Below are positions 34,173 to 45,458 of a DNA stretch of 64,000 nucleotides, piece by piece. Source of the stretch: Lolliginicoccus lacisalsi. GTDB lineage: Bacteria > Actinomycetota > Actinomycetes > Mycobacteriales > Mycobacteriaceae. How positions within the stretch are numbered: position 1 is the stretch's first letter; each line of letters begins with the position of its first letter. The stretch lies in contig NZ_JACYWE010000002.1 in NCBI RefSeq assembly GCF_014841105.1, forward strand, positions 344,434 through 408,433, in the 5' to 3' direction. The notes under the pieces are model-generated. The model saw nothing but the letters and a program-made list of their open reading frames with translations. It was not told the origin of the DNA and made no database searches. Made by a program: the position numbers and the translations under genes.

Positions 34173-35144
34173 ATGCGCGGCGATCCCGAAATGCTTCCAG
34201 CCCGCACACCGGTCACCCTGATAGCGGCGACCGGGCTATCGTGCGGCGCGGTCATCCATGCGCTGCGCCATCCGGCCCCCTCGGGAGGGCCCCTGCTCCC
34301 CTACCAGTGGACGGCCGCCCTGCTCGGCCTGGTGCTGCTCGCCGCGATCGCCATCACGGGGCTGGCGATGCTGTTCGTGTGGCGGCACCCGCCGGGACGG
34401 CCGCCACCACTGCCTGCCTCACCGATCCGGCGCATGGACCGCTCCCCGGCCCGCGCGCCCGCCGCCCGGCGCCTCGCCGCGTGGTTCGTGCTCGCCGCCG
34501 TGCTGGCCACCCTGGCGCTGCTGATGCTGCGCCAGCCCTCCGCCACCATCCGCATCTACGCGCCAGGATCCACTGAGCCCACCAGCCCGGCCCCGACCGG
34601 GGTGCCCGGTCCCGGCGAGCAAATGCCCGACGAGCAAATGCCCGACGCCGCGGCCGAACCAGGCCTGGGGCTGTGGTACCTCCTCGGCACGGCCCTGCTC
34701 CTCGCGCTTCTCGTGATGGGCATGGGCTTGTCGCTGCGACTGCCCCGCGGCGGCCTCATCCTCGAGCCGACGGAAACAGAGCCCGCCCAAGCCCCTCCCG
34801 GTTCCGCGCTGCGCGCCGCGACCGAGCAAGGGCTCGCCGCCATCGGCCAGCACACCGACACCCCGCGCGCGGCGATCATCGCCTGCTATGCCGCGATGGA
34901 ACAGGCGCTGCGCGACTCGGACGATGCCTCGCCCCGCGAGTCCGACACCCCGCGCGAGGTGATCCAGCGTGCCTCGCGGCGCGGCTACCTGGGCGAGGGG
35001 CCAGCCACGGTGCTCGTGGACCTGTTCACCGAGGCCCGCTTCAGCCAGCACCCCATGACCCGCGAGGACCAGCAGTCCGCCACCGCAGCACTGTCGAGCA
35101 TGCTCGCCGACCTGAGGAGGACCCTATCCGCGCGCTCATCCTGA
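34173..35144 (+). CDS. DUF4129 membrane protein
   Basis: A 323-residue protein with hydrophobic segments near residues 14-30, 44-66, 103-125 and 175-195. A cytoplasmic C-terminal DUF4129 domain follows ([43 protein letters not shown]). These proteins are encoded with MoxR ATPases and DUF58 proteins and are thought to take part in envelope-protein maturation. The start among ATG 34146, 34173 and 34191 is uncertain; 34173 has AGGA upstream. It is the first gene of a five-gene operon. Confidence 0.85.
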   Translation: MRGDPEMLPARTPVTLIAATGLSCGAVIHALRHPAPSGGPLLPYQWTAALLGLVLLAAIAITGLAMLFVWRHPPGRPPPLPASPIRRMDRSPARAPAARRLAAWFVLAAVLATLALLMLRQPSATIRIYAPGSTEPTSPAPTGVPGPGEQMPDEQMPDAAAEPGLGLWYLLGTALLLALLVMGMGLSLRLPRGGLILEPTETEPAQAPPGSALRAATEQGLAAIGQHTDTPRAAIIACYAAMEQALRDSDDASPRESDTPREVIQRASRRGYLGEGPATVLVDLFTEARFSQHPMTREDQQSATAALSSMLADLRRTLSARSS

Positions 35145-35625
35145 CCGGGATCGGCACGATCATCGCGTGCCAGGTGCTCGTCGCCCTCCTCGGCCGCCAT
35201 GACCTGCTGCTGCCGCTGCCCGCGCTGATCGTGGCCTGCCTGTTCCTCGCGTTGCTCTACCAGCTCGCCGTTTTCGGCACCGAGGCCCCGCCCGCGAGCG
35301 CCGAGGATGACGCGCGGGCCGCCCAGCGCGGGCTGCTCGACCGGTGGCTCGCGCGCGCCCGCTTCACCGCCGAATGGGCCGACGGCACCGAGCAGGAATG
35401 GAACCTGCACCTGCGCCCCATGCTTGCCCGCGAGTTCGAGGAGTCCTTCCACCTCCACGCCCAGCATGATCCCGACACCTACACCAGCACCGGGCTCGCC
35501 CTGTTCGGCAGCACCCTGTGGCCGTGGGTGGATCCGCGCGAGGTCGCGCCCGCCCGGCAAGCGTCGGCCCGGCCCAGCCCGGGACGCGCGGCCCTGACCG
35601 AGATCCTCTCCCGATTGGAACGCAG

Positions 35626-35629
<4 letters not shown>
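35126..35629 (+). CDS. Small membrane protein of the MoxR operon, possible ATC start
   Basis: A 167-residue protein with two hydrophobic segments (about residues 2-18 and 24-43) and a soluble tail. I do not recognise the family. No ATG, GTG or TTG in this frame gives a good start. GAGGAGG (35114-35120) lies 5 nt before ATC at 35126, and that start gives [19 protein letters not shown] as a normal membrane N-terminus. The alternative is GTG inside the first span. It overlaps the DUF4129 gene by 19 nt and the MoxR start by 4 nt. Confidence 0.7.
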
Positions 35630-36605
<976 letters not shown>

Positions 36606-36609
<4 letters not shown>

Positions 36610-37856
36610 TGCACACCCTCCGCTGGCAACCCTCGACGCTGCTGCTCGCGATCGCCGCGTGCGCTGCGCTGGCGCTGTCGGTGGCGCTGGTGTCGGGCAC
36701 GTGGGCCGTTGCGCTCTTCGCTGCACCATTCCTCGGGGCCCTGCTCGCTGCCCCATCGCGCGCTGCCCCCCTCGCTCGCGCGGTGACCGCCCCGCCCGAG
36801 GGCACGCCCCACCGCGTGTTCGAGGACGAGACCGTCACGCTCGAGCATGCCATCAGCCTCGACGGCGCAGGGTCGCTGCACGTCCAGCCCGTCCCCCGCC
36901 CCGGGCTTGCTGTCACCACCACTGGGGAGCCCCAGCAGCTCACGGCCACTGCCTCGCGGTGGGGCAACTATCCGGTCGAGCTGTACTGCCTCGTGATCGC
37001 GCCGCATGGATTATGGGCGGCCGAGTGCACGGCCACCATAAGCCGGCTGCATGTCTATCCGCTCGCCGCGCCGCGACAGATCGCTCTGCCTCGCGTGCCC
37101 TTGCCAGATCGCATCGGCACGCACCTGACGCGCCGCCGGGGATCGGGCATCGAGTTTGCTGATACCCGCGCGCACCAGCCCGGGGATCCGCTGCACGCGA
37201 TCAACTGGAAGGCCAGCGCACGAGCGGGACGGTTGCACATCAATGAGCGCTTCACCGACCGCGCGGCCGACATCGTCGCGTTGATCGATACGTATCCGCA
37301 CGCGCCGGGCCCAGCCAGTGACAGCCTCGATCGGTCCGTGCGGGGCGCCACCCAGATCACCCAGTCCGCCCTGCAGCGCGGCGACCGGGCCGGGATCACC
37401 ACGCTCGGTTCCCGCGCCCACTGGATCTCCGCCGAGCAGGGGCGCTCGCAGTTCTACCGCATCATCGATGTGGTCGTCGGCGCGAGCACCGATGCCGTTG
37501 ATGTGCCCGGGACCCTCGCGCCGCTCGATGCGCTACCACCAGGCGCGATCGCCATCGCGTTCTCGCCGCTGCTCGAGTCGCAGTTCTCGCTGGCGCTGAT
37601 GGTGCTGCGCCGCCGCGGACATCCCGTCGTGCTCGTGGATGTGCTGTCGGGAACGCTGCCGTTCGAGGAAGCCGTCGAGCCGCTCACCGCGCAATTGTGG
37701 CGGCTCGAGCGGCGCAAGCTCGCTCGGGATCTCGAATCGGTGGGCGTGCATGTGGTGACCTGGAACGCGAGCGAGGACGAGGGCGCGGACCTGCAGCAGG
37801 CATTCCGGTTGCTGCATCGCACGACGCGTGACACCGGCCGGGGCAGGCGACGATGA
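36606..37856 (+). CDS. DUF58 membrane-anchored protein
   Basis: A 416-residue protein with two N-terminal membrane segments (about residues 9-46) and the DUF58 motif GTHLTRRRGSGIEFADTR followed by YxxGDPLHxINWKASAR (here HQPGDPLHAINWKASAR). A VWA-like domain lies C-terminal. DUF58 proteins are MoxR partners. The start overlaps the moxR stop and a second ATG follows directly; the stop overlaps the next gene. Confidence 0.88.
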
Positions 37857-38365
37857 TCCGGACCGCGCTGATCGTGGCCGTGCCGGGCTGGGTGGCGATC
37901 GCTGCGACTGGCTTGCTCGCGCTCCAGTCGGTGACAGCTCCTGCGACTGGCCAGATGCCCGTGGTGATCCTGGTAGCCCTCGTCGGCACCATCTCCGCAG
38001 CCGCCGCAAGCCATGCGCGCTGGGGCGGGGCGGGCGCCCTCGTGACAGTAGCGGCGGCTATCGTCTTGCTCGCGCTACCGGGGGCAGCGCCCCTGCTCGC
38101 GGGCACCGGTCTGATTGTCGTGGGGGCGTGCGCGGCGCTGCTGCATGTGCTCACCGCGTGGTGCGCGCGCCATGGAATCGCGGTGGGCCCCTTGCTGCGC
38201 CAGCTCGGCCCGCCCACCGCGGCGGTGACGGTAGTGGCCGCGGCCGGGGCCATCGTTCCGTTGCTCTCGCCGTGGATGGTCGCGCTCGCCGCCCCGGCAG
38301 CGATCGCGGCGATGGGCATCGCGGTGCTGCGGGCGACGCGGTTCCCCCGGAACCGGGGCGTCTAG
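37853..38365 (+). CDS. Hydrophobic membrane protein, end of MoxR operon
   Basis: A 170-residue protein of about six membrane spans and very little else. No family recognised. The ATGA overlap with DUF58 makes it part of the operon; in related operons a VWA protein or a transglutaminase-like protein may occur here, but neither is seen. It ends inside the convergent acyltransferase gene (4-bp overlap). Confidence 0.75.
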   Translation: MIRTALIVAVPGWVAIAATGLLALQSVTAPATGQMPVVILVALVGTISAAAASHARWGGAGALVTVAAAIVLLALPGAAPLLAGTGLIVVGACAALLHVLTAWCARHGIAVGPLLRQLGPPTAAVTVVAAAGAIVPLLSPWMVALAAPAAIAAMGIAVLRATRFPRNRGV

Positions 38366-39453
38366 CGCGCGGGGACGATGAGCTCGTTGCCGCCGGGCTT
38401 GCTTGCATCAGGCCCCCCGGTGGGGCGCGTGGGCGGCGGTGCCTGCAACCAGCCCGGGAGGCCGAACAACCAATTCGCTCGGGCCGCAGTGAGGGCTTGA
38501 TGCAGCGCCAGGGCGCCCACGACGCCCGCGACAGCGATGGCGATCGGTCCCACGGCCTGCACCGTGCCCACCGAGGGCACGAGGCCATTGTCCAGCGCCA
38601 GGTAGGAGATCGTTCCCAGCGCGATCTCATGCATCAGGTAGATGGGGAGCGTAACGGTTCCGAGGTAGGCCAGCGTCTTCACCGCGGGCTGCCAGGTGAT
38701 GCTCGCCGCGGCAAGAACGCCCACCGCGAGACCCAGGAGCGTCAGCACGATGCTGCCGAGCGCGGTCGCCGCGAGCCCGCCCTGCAGGGACAGGTAGAAC
38801 AGTCCCGCGTAGGCGAGCGCTAGCGCACTGACCAGGCCGAGCGAGGCATGCCGGGCCAGCGCGGTCAGGAGGTCGCGCCCACGCACGCCAATGAGGAAGA
38901 ACAGGAAATAGGCGGCCATGTTCTGCCAGGTCCACGGCAAGATGTCCTGCGCGTAGGCGAGCCAGGAGACCAGGAACGCGATTCCGACCTGAAAGCGGAC
39001 ATCGAGGCGATCAAGAAGCTTCGCGGCGGCGAAATAAACAGCCAGTGCATACACGAACCACAATCCATTGTGCGGCACGAGGATACCGGTCAGGAGCCGC
39101 CAGGGATGCTCTTCCTCACGCGTCAGGCTCGCGCCCGGGACAATCGTGAAGTAGGCGAACCGGAGCACCACCCAGAGGCCATACAGATAGAGCATGAGGA
39201 CAATGCGACGGCGCCACACATCGTTCCACGACCGTGCCAGGATCCCGGCCGCGAAAAATCCCGAGGCCAGGAAGAACAACGGCATGCGGATGGGCTCCAG
39301 CAAGGCATTGAAGGCGACCCACCAGTCGGAGCCGTAGCCTCGCGTGATAGCAAAATTCGTGGAGTGGAACACAACGACCAGCAGGATGCACATGCCCTTG
39401 GCGACATCCACCCATACCAGGCGGGGAGCTTGCTTGGTGGTCGTAGTGGTCAC
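38362..39453 (-). CDS. Acyltransferase-3 family membrane protein
   Basis: A 363-residue integral membrane protein with about ten spans. WVDVAKGMCILLVVVFHSTNF is the family start with its catalytic histidine (VFHS), and RMPLFFLASGFFAAG is the second motif. Such enzymes O-acylate sugars in the envelope; the acceptor is unknown. GTG at 39453 has AGGAGG upstream. It is divergent from the mannosyltransferase gene, which suggests a shared glycan or glycolipid pathway. Confidence 0.85.
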   Translation of the reverse strand: MTTTTTKQAPRLVWVDVAKGMCILLVVVFHSTNFAITRGYGSDWWVAFNALLEPIRMPLFFLASGFFAAGILARSWNDVWRRRIVLMLYLYGLWVVLRFAYFTIVPGASLTREEEHPWRLLTGILVPHNGLWFVYALAVYFAAAKLLDRLDVRFQVGIAFLVSWLAYAQDILPWTWQNMAAYFLFFLIGVRGRDLLTALARHASLGLVSALALAYAGLFYLSLQGGLAATALGSIVLTLLGLAVGVLAAASITWQPAVKTLAYLGTVTLPIYLMHEIALGTISYLALDNGLVPSVGTVQAVGPIAIAVAGVVGALALHQALTAARANWLFGLPGWLQAPPPTRPTGGPDASKPGGNELIVPAR

Positions 39454-39622
39454 AACGCTCCTCCTGCCTGATGCCGGGTCATCCCTTCAACGGTACGCGC
39501 ACGAGCGCAACAGGCGGCACCCATTTGTGACCCCGCTCACGTGCCAGATCTGTCACAATTCTGTACCGTCGTTATCACTGAATTGACCGAGCAACAGTTT
39601 TACTGTCCCTTTGGAGAATGTT

Positions 39623-40969
39623 TTGAGCCGAATTAATAAGCAATCGATGAAGGGAAACAATGGGCGCGCGAACGTTTCACTAGCCTCTCCGATGATCCTG
39701 GCAGGGATCACCATGACAATCATCGCGGTCGGCGCAGTGGTGCACAGCGCTGCATCCGGAAAACTCATCGATCTCGCGGTGTTCCAGGCCGCGGGGCAAG
39801 CCTTCCTCGACGGGACCCCCCTCTACAGCGACGACTTCGAGCGCCCCCACGGCTTGCGCTTCATCTATGCCCCCTTCGCCGCCATGCTCTTCGCGCCGCT
39901 CGCGCTCATCGACGAGCCACTTCTCCAGCTCGCCTGGACGATCACCAGCGTGGCCCTGGTCTGGGCGATCCTGCTGATGCTGCTCCGCCACGCCTGGCCC
40001 GCGCTGCGCGCGACGCCCGCGCGCGCCATGACGGTCGCCACCGCGCTGCTCGGGGTAGCGCTGGTGCTCGAGCCGATCCTCTCCACCAAATACTTCGGCC
40101 AGATCAACCTCGTGCTCATCACCCTGGTCGTCGCCGACCTGACCGGAACGATCCCCCGGCGCTTCCGCGGCATCGCCACCGGCATCGCGGCCGCGATCAA
40201 GGTCACCCCCGCCGCGTTCGGCCTGGTGTTCCTGCTGCGCAAGGACCTCGGTTCCGTGGCTCGCGCCATCGCTACAGGGCTCGCGACCATCCTCATCGGC
40301 TTCCTCGTGCGACCCGAATCGTCGATGTGGTACTGGACCTACGAGTTCTTCCGCACCGACCGCGCTGGCGGCCACTCCTACGGTCCGAACCAGGCGCTGA
40401 CCGGCATGCTGGCCCGGACCGGGCTCGACGGCACCGCCAAGGACATCCTCTGGCTCGCGGGCGCCCTGCTGATCGTTGCCCTAGCGACGTGGTGCGCATG
40501 GCGGTTCACCCGGCGCGGCGACCACGTGGTGGCGCTCGGCCTGGTAGCGCTCGCCTCGCTCGCCGCAGCACCGTTCGCCGTCACCCACCACTGGGTGTAT
40601 GTGCTGGTGCTGCTGCCCATCGCTGTCGCGCCCGCGTACCGGGCATGGCGAGCACTGGTCATCCCCGCGATCGTGGTGTTCATCGTGGCGCCCCACCGCT
40701 TCGCCATCGACGATCCCAGCAGCATCGCCGGCATCGCCTACAACTTCGTCGTCGGCAACGGCCAGTTCTGGACGGCAATGGTCCTGCTGGGCGCCGCGTT
40801 CATCGCGGCGCGACGCCACGTCCCAGCCTCTGGCGCGCCAGGCTCCGGTGCTCAAGCCTCCGAGGCGCCGGGCTCCGCGGCGCCGGGCTCCGCCGCCCGC
40901 AACGACGAGCTTCGCGCGGGCACCGTCAACGCCAGGATCGATCACACGATGGCCGAGGTGCCGCGCTAG
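39623..40969 (+). CDS. GT87-type polyprenol-phosphomannose mannosyltransferase
   Basis: A 448-residue protein with about ten membrane spans. DLAVFQAAGQAFLDGTPLYS is the GT-C motif of the GT87 (DUF2029) family, and HSYGPNQALTG is the second conserved loop. Mycobacterial relatives (PimE, and enzymes branching lipomannan) add alpha-1,2-mannose from polyprenol-phosphate-mannose on the outer face. The C-terminus is a GAPGS/EAPGSAAPGS repeat tail. TTG at 39623 has GGAG 6 nt upstream; ATG 39647 is an alternative. The first 60 codons are unusually AT rich for this genome. Confidence 0.82.
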   Translation: MSRINKQSMKGNNGRANVSLASPMILAGITMTIIAVGAVVHSAASGKLIDLAVFQAAGQAFLDGTPLYSDDFERPHGLRFIYAPFAAMLFAPLALIDEPLLQLAWTITSVALVWAILLMLLRHAWPALRATPARAMTVATALLGVALVLEPILSTKYFGQINLVLITLVVADLTGTIPRRFRGIATGIAAAIKVTPAAFGLVFLLRKDLGSVARAIATGLATILIGFLVRPESSMWYWTYEFFRTDRAGGHSYGPNQALTGMLARTGLDGTAKDILWLAGALLIVALATWCAWRFTRRGDHVVALGLVALASLAAAPFAVTHHWVYVLVLLPIAVAPAYRAWRALVIPAIVVFIVAPHRFAIDDPSSIAGIAYNFVVGNGQFWTAMVLLGAAFIAARRHVPASGAPGSGAQASEAPGSAAPGSAARNDELRAGTVNARIDHTMAEVPR

Positions 40970-40984
40970 CTGGCATGTGTGTGG

Positions 40985-41662
40985 TCAGGCAGTGAGCACG
41001 CCGTCGAGCACGGACAGGAACATGCCCAGCCCGTCATCGCTCGGCCCGGTCAGCGGCTCGGTGGCGTGCTCGGGATGGGGCATCAGTCCCACGACCCGGC
41101 CATTCGCCGAGGCCACGCCCGCGATGCCGCGCTGCGACCCGTTCGGGTTAGCGCCCGCGTAGCGGAACACCACGCGCCCCTCGCCCTCGAGCTCGTCGAG
41201 GGTCTCCGGCGAAGCCTGGTAGCGCCCCTCGCCCGACTTCAGCGGTACAAGGATCTCCGCGCCCGGCTCGTAGCGCGACGTCCATGCCGTCGCGCTCGAC
41301 TCCACCCGCAGCCACTCGTCACGGCAGATGAAGTGCAGGCCCTCGTTGCGGGTCAGCGCGCCGGGCAGCAGGCCCGCCTCGCACAGGACCTGGAAGCCAT
41401 TGCAGATGCCCAGCACGGGCATGCCACGGCGAGCCGCCTCGACGACCTCGCCCATCACCGGCGCGAAGCGCGCGATCGCGCCGCACCGCAGGTAATCGCC
41501 ATACGAGAAGCCACCCGGCACGATAACGGCATCGACGCCCTTCAGGTCAGCATCGGCATGCCACAACGCGACATCCACGCCGCCCGCGAGCCGGACCGCC
41601 CGCGCCGCATCCACATCATCGAGCGTGCCCGGGAACGAGATCACCCCACTGCGCGCGCTCAC
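40985..41662 (-). CDS. purQ: FGAM synthase glutaminase subunit PurQ
   Basis: A 225-residue class I glutaminase. Cys87 in [11 protein letters not shown] is the nucleophile and [11 protein letters not shown] holds the catalytic His/Glu. It supplies ammonia to PurL. GTG at 41662 overlaps the purS stop (GTGA), so the two are coupled. Confidence 0.95.
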   Translation of the reverse strand: MSARSGVISFPGTLDDVDAARAVRLAGGVDVALWHADADLKGVDAVIVPGGFSYGDYLRCGAIARFAPVMGEVVEAARRGMPVLGICNGFQVLCEAGLLPGALTRNEGLHFICRDEWLRVESSATAWTSRYEPGAEILVPLKSGEGRYQASPETLDELEGEGRVVFRYAGANPNGSQRGIAGVASANGRVVGLMPHPEHATEPLTGPSDDGLGMFLSVLDGVLTA

Positions 41663-41904
41663 GCCTCGACCTCCACCCGGGCGACTTCCCACTCCTCGAT
41701 CACGGTGTTCGCCAGCAGCGACTCCGCGATGCGCGCCACCGTCTCATCATCCACGGTGTCCGCGACCTCTAGCTCGAACCGCTTGCCCTGGCGCACCGAC
41801 AGCACGCCATCGAACCCCAGGCGCGGCAGCGCGCGCTCGATCGCCTGCCCCTGCGGATCCAAGATCTCAGCCTTGGGCATGACACTGACAACTACACGCG
41901 CCAC
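41659..41904 (-). CDS. purS: FGAM synthase subunit PurS
   Basis: An 81-residue protein, [35 protein letters not shown], standard for PurS, the small bridge of the PurLQS complex. GTG at 41904 is preceded by GAGGAG. purQ follows in the same operon. Confidence 0.95.
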   Translation of the reverse strand: MARVVVSVMPKAEILDPQGQAIERALPRLGFDGVLSVRQGKRFELEVADTVDDETVARIAESLLANTVIEEWEVARVEVEA

Positions 41905-42036
41905 CCGGCACTCCTCGCCACCTCGACACCACTGCAAGCACTGCACCACGCGCGGAGCGCGGCCGACCCTAAGCGTACCGGTTCCCGGAAGCAGGTTTAT
42001 CCCCACGACCACCGCCCTCCCCCGATACTGGAGCAC

Positions 42037-42693
42037 ATGCGGTTGACCCATTTTGGACATTCCTGCCTGCTCGCCGAGATCGCCGGCACCCGAGTGCTGC
42101 TTGATCCCGGGACGTTCTCCCACGGCTTCGAGGGCATCACCGGCCTCGATGCCATCCTCATCACCCACCAGCACCCCGACCACATCGACACCGCGCGCCT
42201 GCCCGATCTGCTCGCGCACAACCCCACCGCCCGGCTCATCGCCGACCCCTCCACCGCCAGCAGCCTCGGCGACGCCTGGCAGGCCGCGCTTCCCGGGCAG
42301 CAGATCACCATCGGAGACCTGCAAGCCACCGTCGGGGGCGGGCGGCACGCCATCATCCATCCCGACATACCCGTCATCGACAACGTCGCGTACCTGCTCG
42401 GCACGGCGGAGCGACCGGGCCAGCTCCTGCATCCCGGTGATTCGCTGTATGTGCCTCCGCAACCGGTCGAGGCCCTTGCTCTTCCCGCCGCGGCGCCGTG
42501 GATGCGCATCGCCGAGGCCATCGACTACCTGCGTGCCGTGCAGCCGGGCACCGCGATACCCGTGCACCAAGGCATCCTGTCCGACGCCGGGCTGCGCGTC
42601 TACTACTCCCGGCTTGCCGAGATGGCCCGGCCCGGGACGCGCTTCCGCGCCCTCGACAGCGAGGTCGAGACCAGTATCGAGAGCGAAGGCTGA
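42037..42693 (+). CDS. Metallo-beta-lactamase-fold hydrolase
   Basis: A 218-residue protein with MRLTHFGHSCLL at the start, the metal motif THQHPDHID and a second loop with HPGDS and HQG. It is of the UlaG-like or UPF0173 group of metal-dependent hydrolases. The same family protein (Rv0786c) stands next to purQ in M. tuberculosis. Substrate unknown. GGAG lies 4 nt before the ATG. Confidence 0.85.
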   Translation: MRLTHFGHSCLLAEIAGTRVLLDPGTFSHGFEGITGLDAILITHQHPDHIDTARLPDLLAHNPTARLIADPSTASSLGDAWQAALPGQQITIGDLQATVGGGRHAIIHPDIPVIDNVAYLLGTAERPGQLLHPGDSLYVPPQPVEALALPAAAPWMRIAEAIDYLRAVQPGTAIPVHQGILSDAGLRVYYSRLAEMARPGTRFRALDSEVETSIESEG

Positions 42694-42778
42694 CCCCGCG
42701 CGCCGGGTCGCGGTGGCGGTGGTAGCCAGCCAGCGGCAGCGGCGGGCCAGCCAGCGGCAGCGGCGGCGGCGGGCGAGC

Positions 42779-42846
42779 AAAAGCACCGGAAACCGCCAAA
42801 CGCGATAGAAACCGCCCTGGATTCTGGGTGGTTTCTATCGCGTTTG
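42779..42846. repeat. Palindromic element A, copy 3
   Basis: Flank AAAAGCACCGGAAACCGC (42779-42796), then perfect 17-bp arms CAAACGCGATAGAAACC (42797-42813) and GGTTTCTATCGCGTTTG (42830-42846). With one G-U pair the stem can extend to 21 bp. CCTGG is again in the spacer. It lies between the convergent MBL-fold and ABC permease genes. A degenerate GGCAGCGGC repeat precedes it. Confidence 0.9.
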
Positions 42847-42914
42847 CGGCGACAGCCCCGACGAGCCGCGGCGAGAGGCCCACACGGACCGCCGCCCGAA
42901 TAGCCGACCGCGCG

Positions 42915-45458
42915 CTACAGGTCGGCGATGGCCTCAAGCGGCTTCGTGCGCGCCGCCCGGTTCGCGGGCCATAGCGCGGCGAGCACACCGACGATGGCGG
43001 AACCGACGAGCATCAGCACCACTTGGCCCCACGGCACGGCGAGAATGCGCAGGCCCTCGTCACGAAGGGTCTCGACGAACGCCCAGCCGAACAGGACGCC
43101 GAGCGCGACACCGAGCGCCGCGCCGAACACCGCGATGAGTGCGGACTCGATGTAGATGGTGCGCCGCACCTGCTTGCGATGCATGCCCACGGCCCGCAGC
43201 ATGCCGATCTCGCGACGCCGCTCCACCACCGACAGCGCGAGGGTGTTGATGATGCCGAGGACCGCGATGACCACGGCGAGCGCGAGGAGGGCGTAGAGCA
43301 GCGACAGGATGAGGTTGATCTGCTGGGCCTGCGAGTTCTTGAACTCCTCGCGGTCCATGACCTGCACCACCACGAAGGGCTCGACCGCCTGCTCGATGCT
43401 CTCGCGCAGCCCGGCCGGGTCGGTTCCGTCCTCGGCGACGACCATGACAAAGATGGTGGTCTGCACGAACGCGGGAATGAGCGCGTCCATCGCCTCGTCG
43501 GACAGCACCATCGCCGCGGTGAGGCTGTTGCGCTCGAAGATGCCGATGACCTCCGCATCGACCGTGCCATCACGAGAGGGTCGCTCGATGCTGGCGGTGT
43601 CGCCGATGGCCAGGCCGAACCGCTCGGATGTGGCCTCGTCGAGCATGACGCTGCGCCCGTCGAGATCGCTGCTGCCGTCGATCATGGGGACCTCAAGGAC
43701 ACCATCCACGCCACCAACGAGGCTGGTGCCAGTAACATTCTGCCCGTCGATGAATCCGGGGGCGATCTTCAGCGCCGCGGCCTTCTCGACGCCACGCACC
43801 CGCTCCACGGCAGGCGCGACCACGCCGGGCACGCCGGTCATCTGTGGCCCGCTGAGCACGTAGTCGGCCTCGACGCCCTGGTCGATGAGGTCGTCGATGC
43901 TGACCTTCGCCGAGTTGCCGAGCACACCGATGACGGTGACGAGGGTGAGGCCGAGCGTCAGCGCGAACGCCGTCGCCGCGGTTCGCCGCGGGTTGCGGAT
44001 CGCGTTGGTGCGGGCGAGCTTGCCCGTCGCCCCGAACGGCTTGCTGAGCACGCCCAGCGCGCCGATCGCAGGCTTGGAGAGGCCCGGGGTGGCGAGCAGC
44101 ACCGCGAGGATCAGCAGGCCAGCGCCGATGCCGACGCGGAGCGCCCCGGCCTGGCCGGTGTACTCGGTGCCCCAGATCAGCAGCGCGAGCGCGGGCACGC
44201 CGATCACGGCGCCGATGAGCGTGCGCGCGCGGGTGGAGTCGCTCGCCGAGGAGTTCTCCTCGCGCATCGCCGCGACCGGCGGGATGCGCGAGGCACGCCG
44301 CGCGGGCGCGTAGGCACTGACGATGGTGACCAGGATGCCGACCGCGAGCGCGACGATCACGGTGCGCGGCTCGAGGGCGAGCGCGCCACCAGGCAGGCCG
44401 AGACCGGTGGCGTCGAGGACGATGCGCAGCCCGTAGGCGATCCCGACGCCCGCGGCGAGGCCCAGGACGCTGCCGATGATGCCCACAACGAGCGCCTCGA
44501 AGATCACCGACCGGCTGATCTGCTTGCGGCTCGCGCCGATCGCCCGCAGCAGCGCCATCTCGCGGAGCCGCTGGGCGACGATCATCGCGAAGGTGTTGTA
44601 GATGATGAACGTACCGACGACCAGCGCGATGGCGCCGAACGCGAGCAGGAAGTAGTTGATGAACGAGAGGTTCTGCTCGAGCTCGTTCTGCTGGTTGTCG
44701 CGCGCCTCGCTGCCGGACAGGACCTCGAACCCATCGGGCACGAGCGCCGCGACCTGATCGCGCAGTTCGTCCTGCGAGACGCCCTCGGCGGCAGCGAGAT
44801 CGAGGCGGGTCACGTGGTCACCGTCGGAGAACAGTTCGAGGGCTTGCTGCTCGATGAACTGCACCCCGATGAACCCGCCCACGTCGACGGGCAGGTCGTA
44901 GGTTCCGGTGACGGTGACGGTGACGGTTCCGCTGTTGGGGACGAGGACGTCGACCTCGTCGCCGACCTCGAGCCCGGCCCGCTCCATCCCGGAGGTGTTG
45001 ATGATGACCTCCCCCTCTCTCGAGGGGGGCTCGCCCGACACCATCTCGATGGGTTGCCCGATCGCGGCCTCCGGCGGGAAATAGGGCTGGCCCTGGCTGG
45101 GCGCCCCACCGGTCTGCACGGCCGAGCCGTCCTTGATGAGGATGACCTGCCCGCCGGCGTACTTGATGGAGTCACGCACGTCCGGCAGCGTGGCGATCTG
45201 ATCGGCGAGGTCGAGGGGCACGCCGAGCGAGGCTTGGTTCTCGGCGACCACGCGCACATCGACGCCCTGCGAGTCACCGGTGAAGATCTGGTCGAAGGTC
45301 TTCTTCAAGGTGTCGGTGAACACGAAGGAGCCGGTCACGAACGCGGTGCCGAGAACCACCGCGAGCACGGTGAGGAACAACCGCAGCTTGTGGGCCCCGA
45401 GGTTGCGCAGCGACACCTTGCGCATGGGCGCGCGCGACGGCGCGGCAGTCACCGGCAT
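42915..45458 (-). CDS. ABC transporter permease, FtsX/MacB type
   Basis: An 847-residue permease. One N-terminal span (about 25-46) is followed by a large extracytoplasmic domain, two FtsX domains (about 265-400 and 720-840) and further spans around 425-510. This DevC/LolE-like layout acts as a mechanotransmission pump for lipids, peptides or lipoproteins. It begins one base within the stop of the ATPase gene (TGATG), so both are made together. Confidence 0.9.
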   Translation of the reverse strand: MPVTAAPSRAPMRKVSLRNLGAHKLRLFLTVLAVVLGTAFVTGSFVFTDTLKKTFDQIFTGDSQGVDVRVVAENQASLGVPLDLADQIATLPDVRDSIKYAGGQVILIKDGSAVQTGGAPSQGQPYFPPEAAIGQPIEMVSGEPPSREGEVIINTSGMERAGLEVGDEVDVLVPNSGTVTVTVTGTYDLPVDVGGFIGVQFIEQQALELFSDGDHVTRLDLAAAEGVSQDELRDQVAALVPDGFEVLSGSEARDNQQNELEQNLSFINYFLLAFGAIALVVGTFIIYNTFAMIVAQRLREMALLRAIGASRKQISRSVIFEALVVGIIGSVLGLAAGVGIAYGLRIVLDATGLGLPGGALALEPRTVIVALAVGILVTIVSAYAPARRASRIPPVAAMREENSSASDSTRARTLIGAVIGVPALALLIWGTEYTGQAGALRVGIGAGLLILAVLLATPGLSKPAIGALGVLSKPFGATGKLARTNAIRNPRRTAATAFALTLGLTLVTVIGVLGNSAKVSIDDLIDQGVEADYVLSGPQMTGVPGVVAPAVERVRGVEKAAALKIAPGFIDGQNVTGTSLVGGVDGVLEVPMIDGSSDLDGRSVMLDEATSERFGLAIGDTASIERPSRDGTVDAEVIGIFERNSLTAAMVLSDEAMDALIPAFVQTTIFVMVVAEDGTDPAGLRESIEQAVEPFVVVQVMDREEFKNSQAQQINLILSLLYALLALAVVIAVLGIINTLALSVVERRREIGMLRAVGMHRKQVRRTIYIESALIAVFGAALGVALGVLFGWAFVETLRDEGLRILAVPWGQVVLMLVGSAIVGVLAALWPANRAARTKPLEAIADL

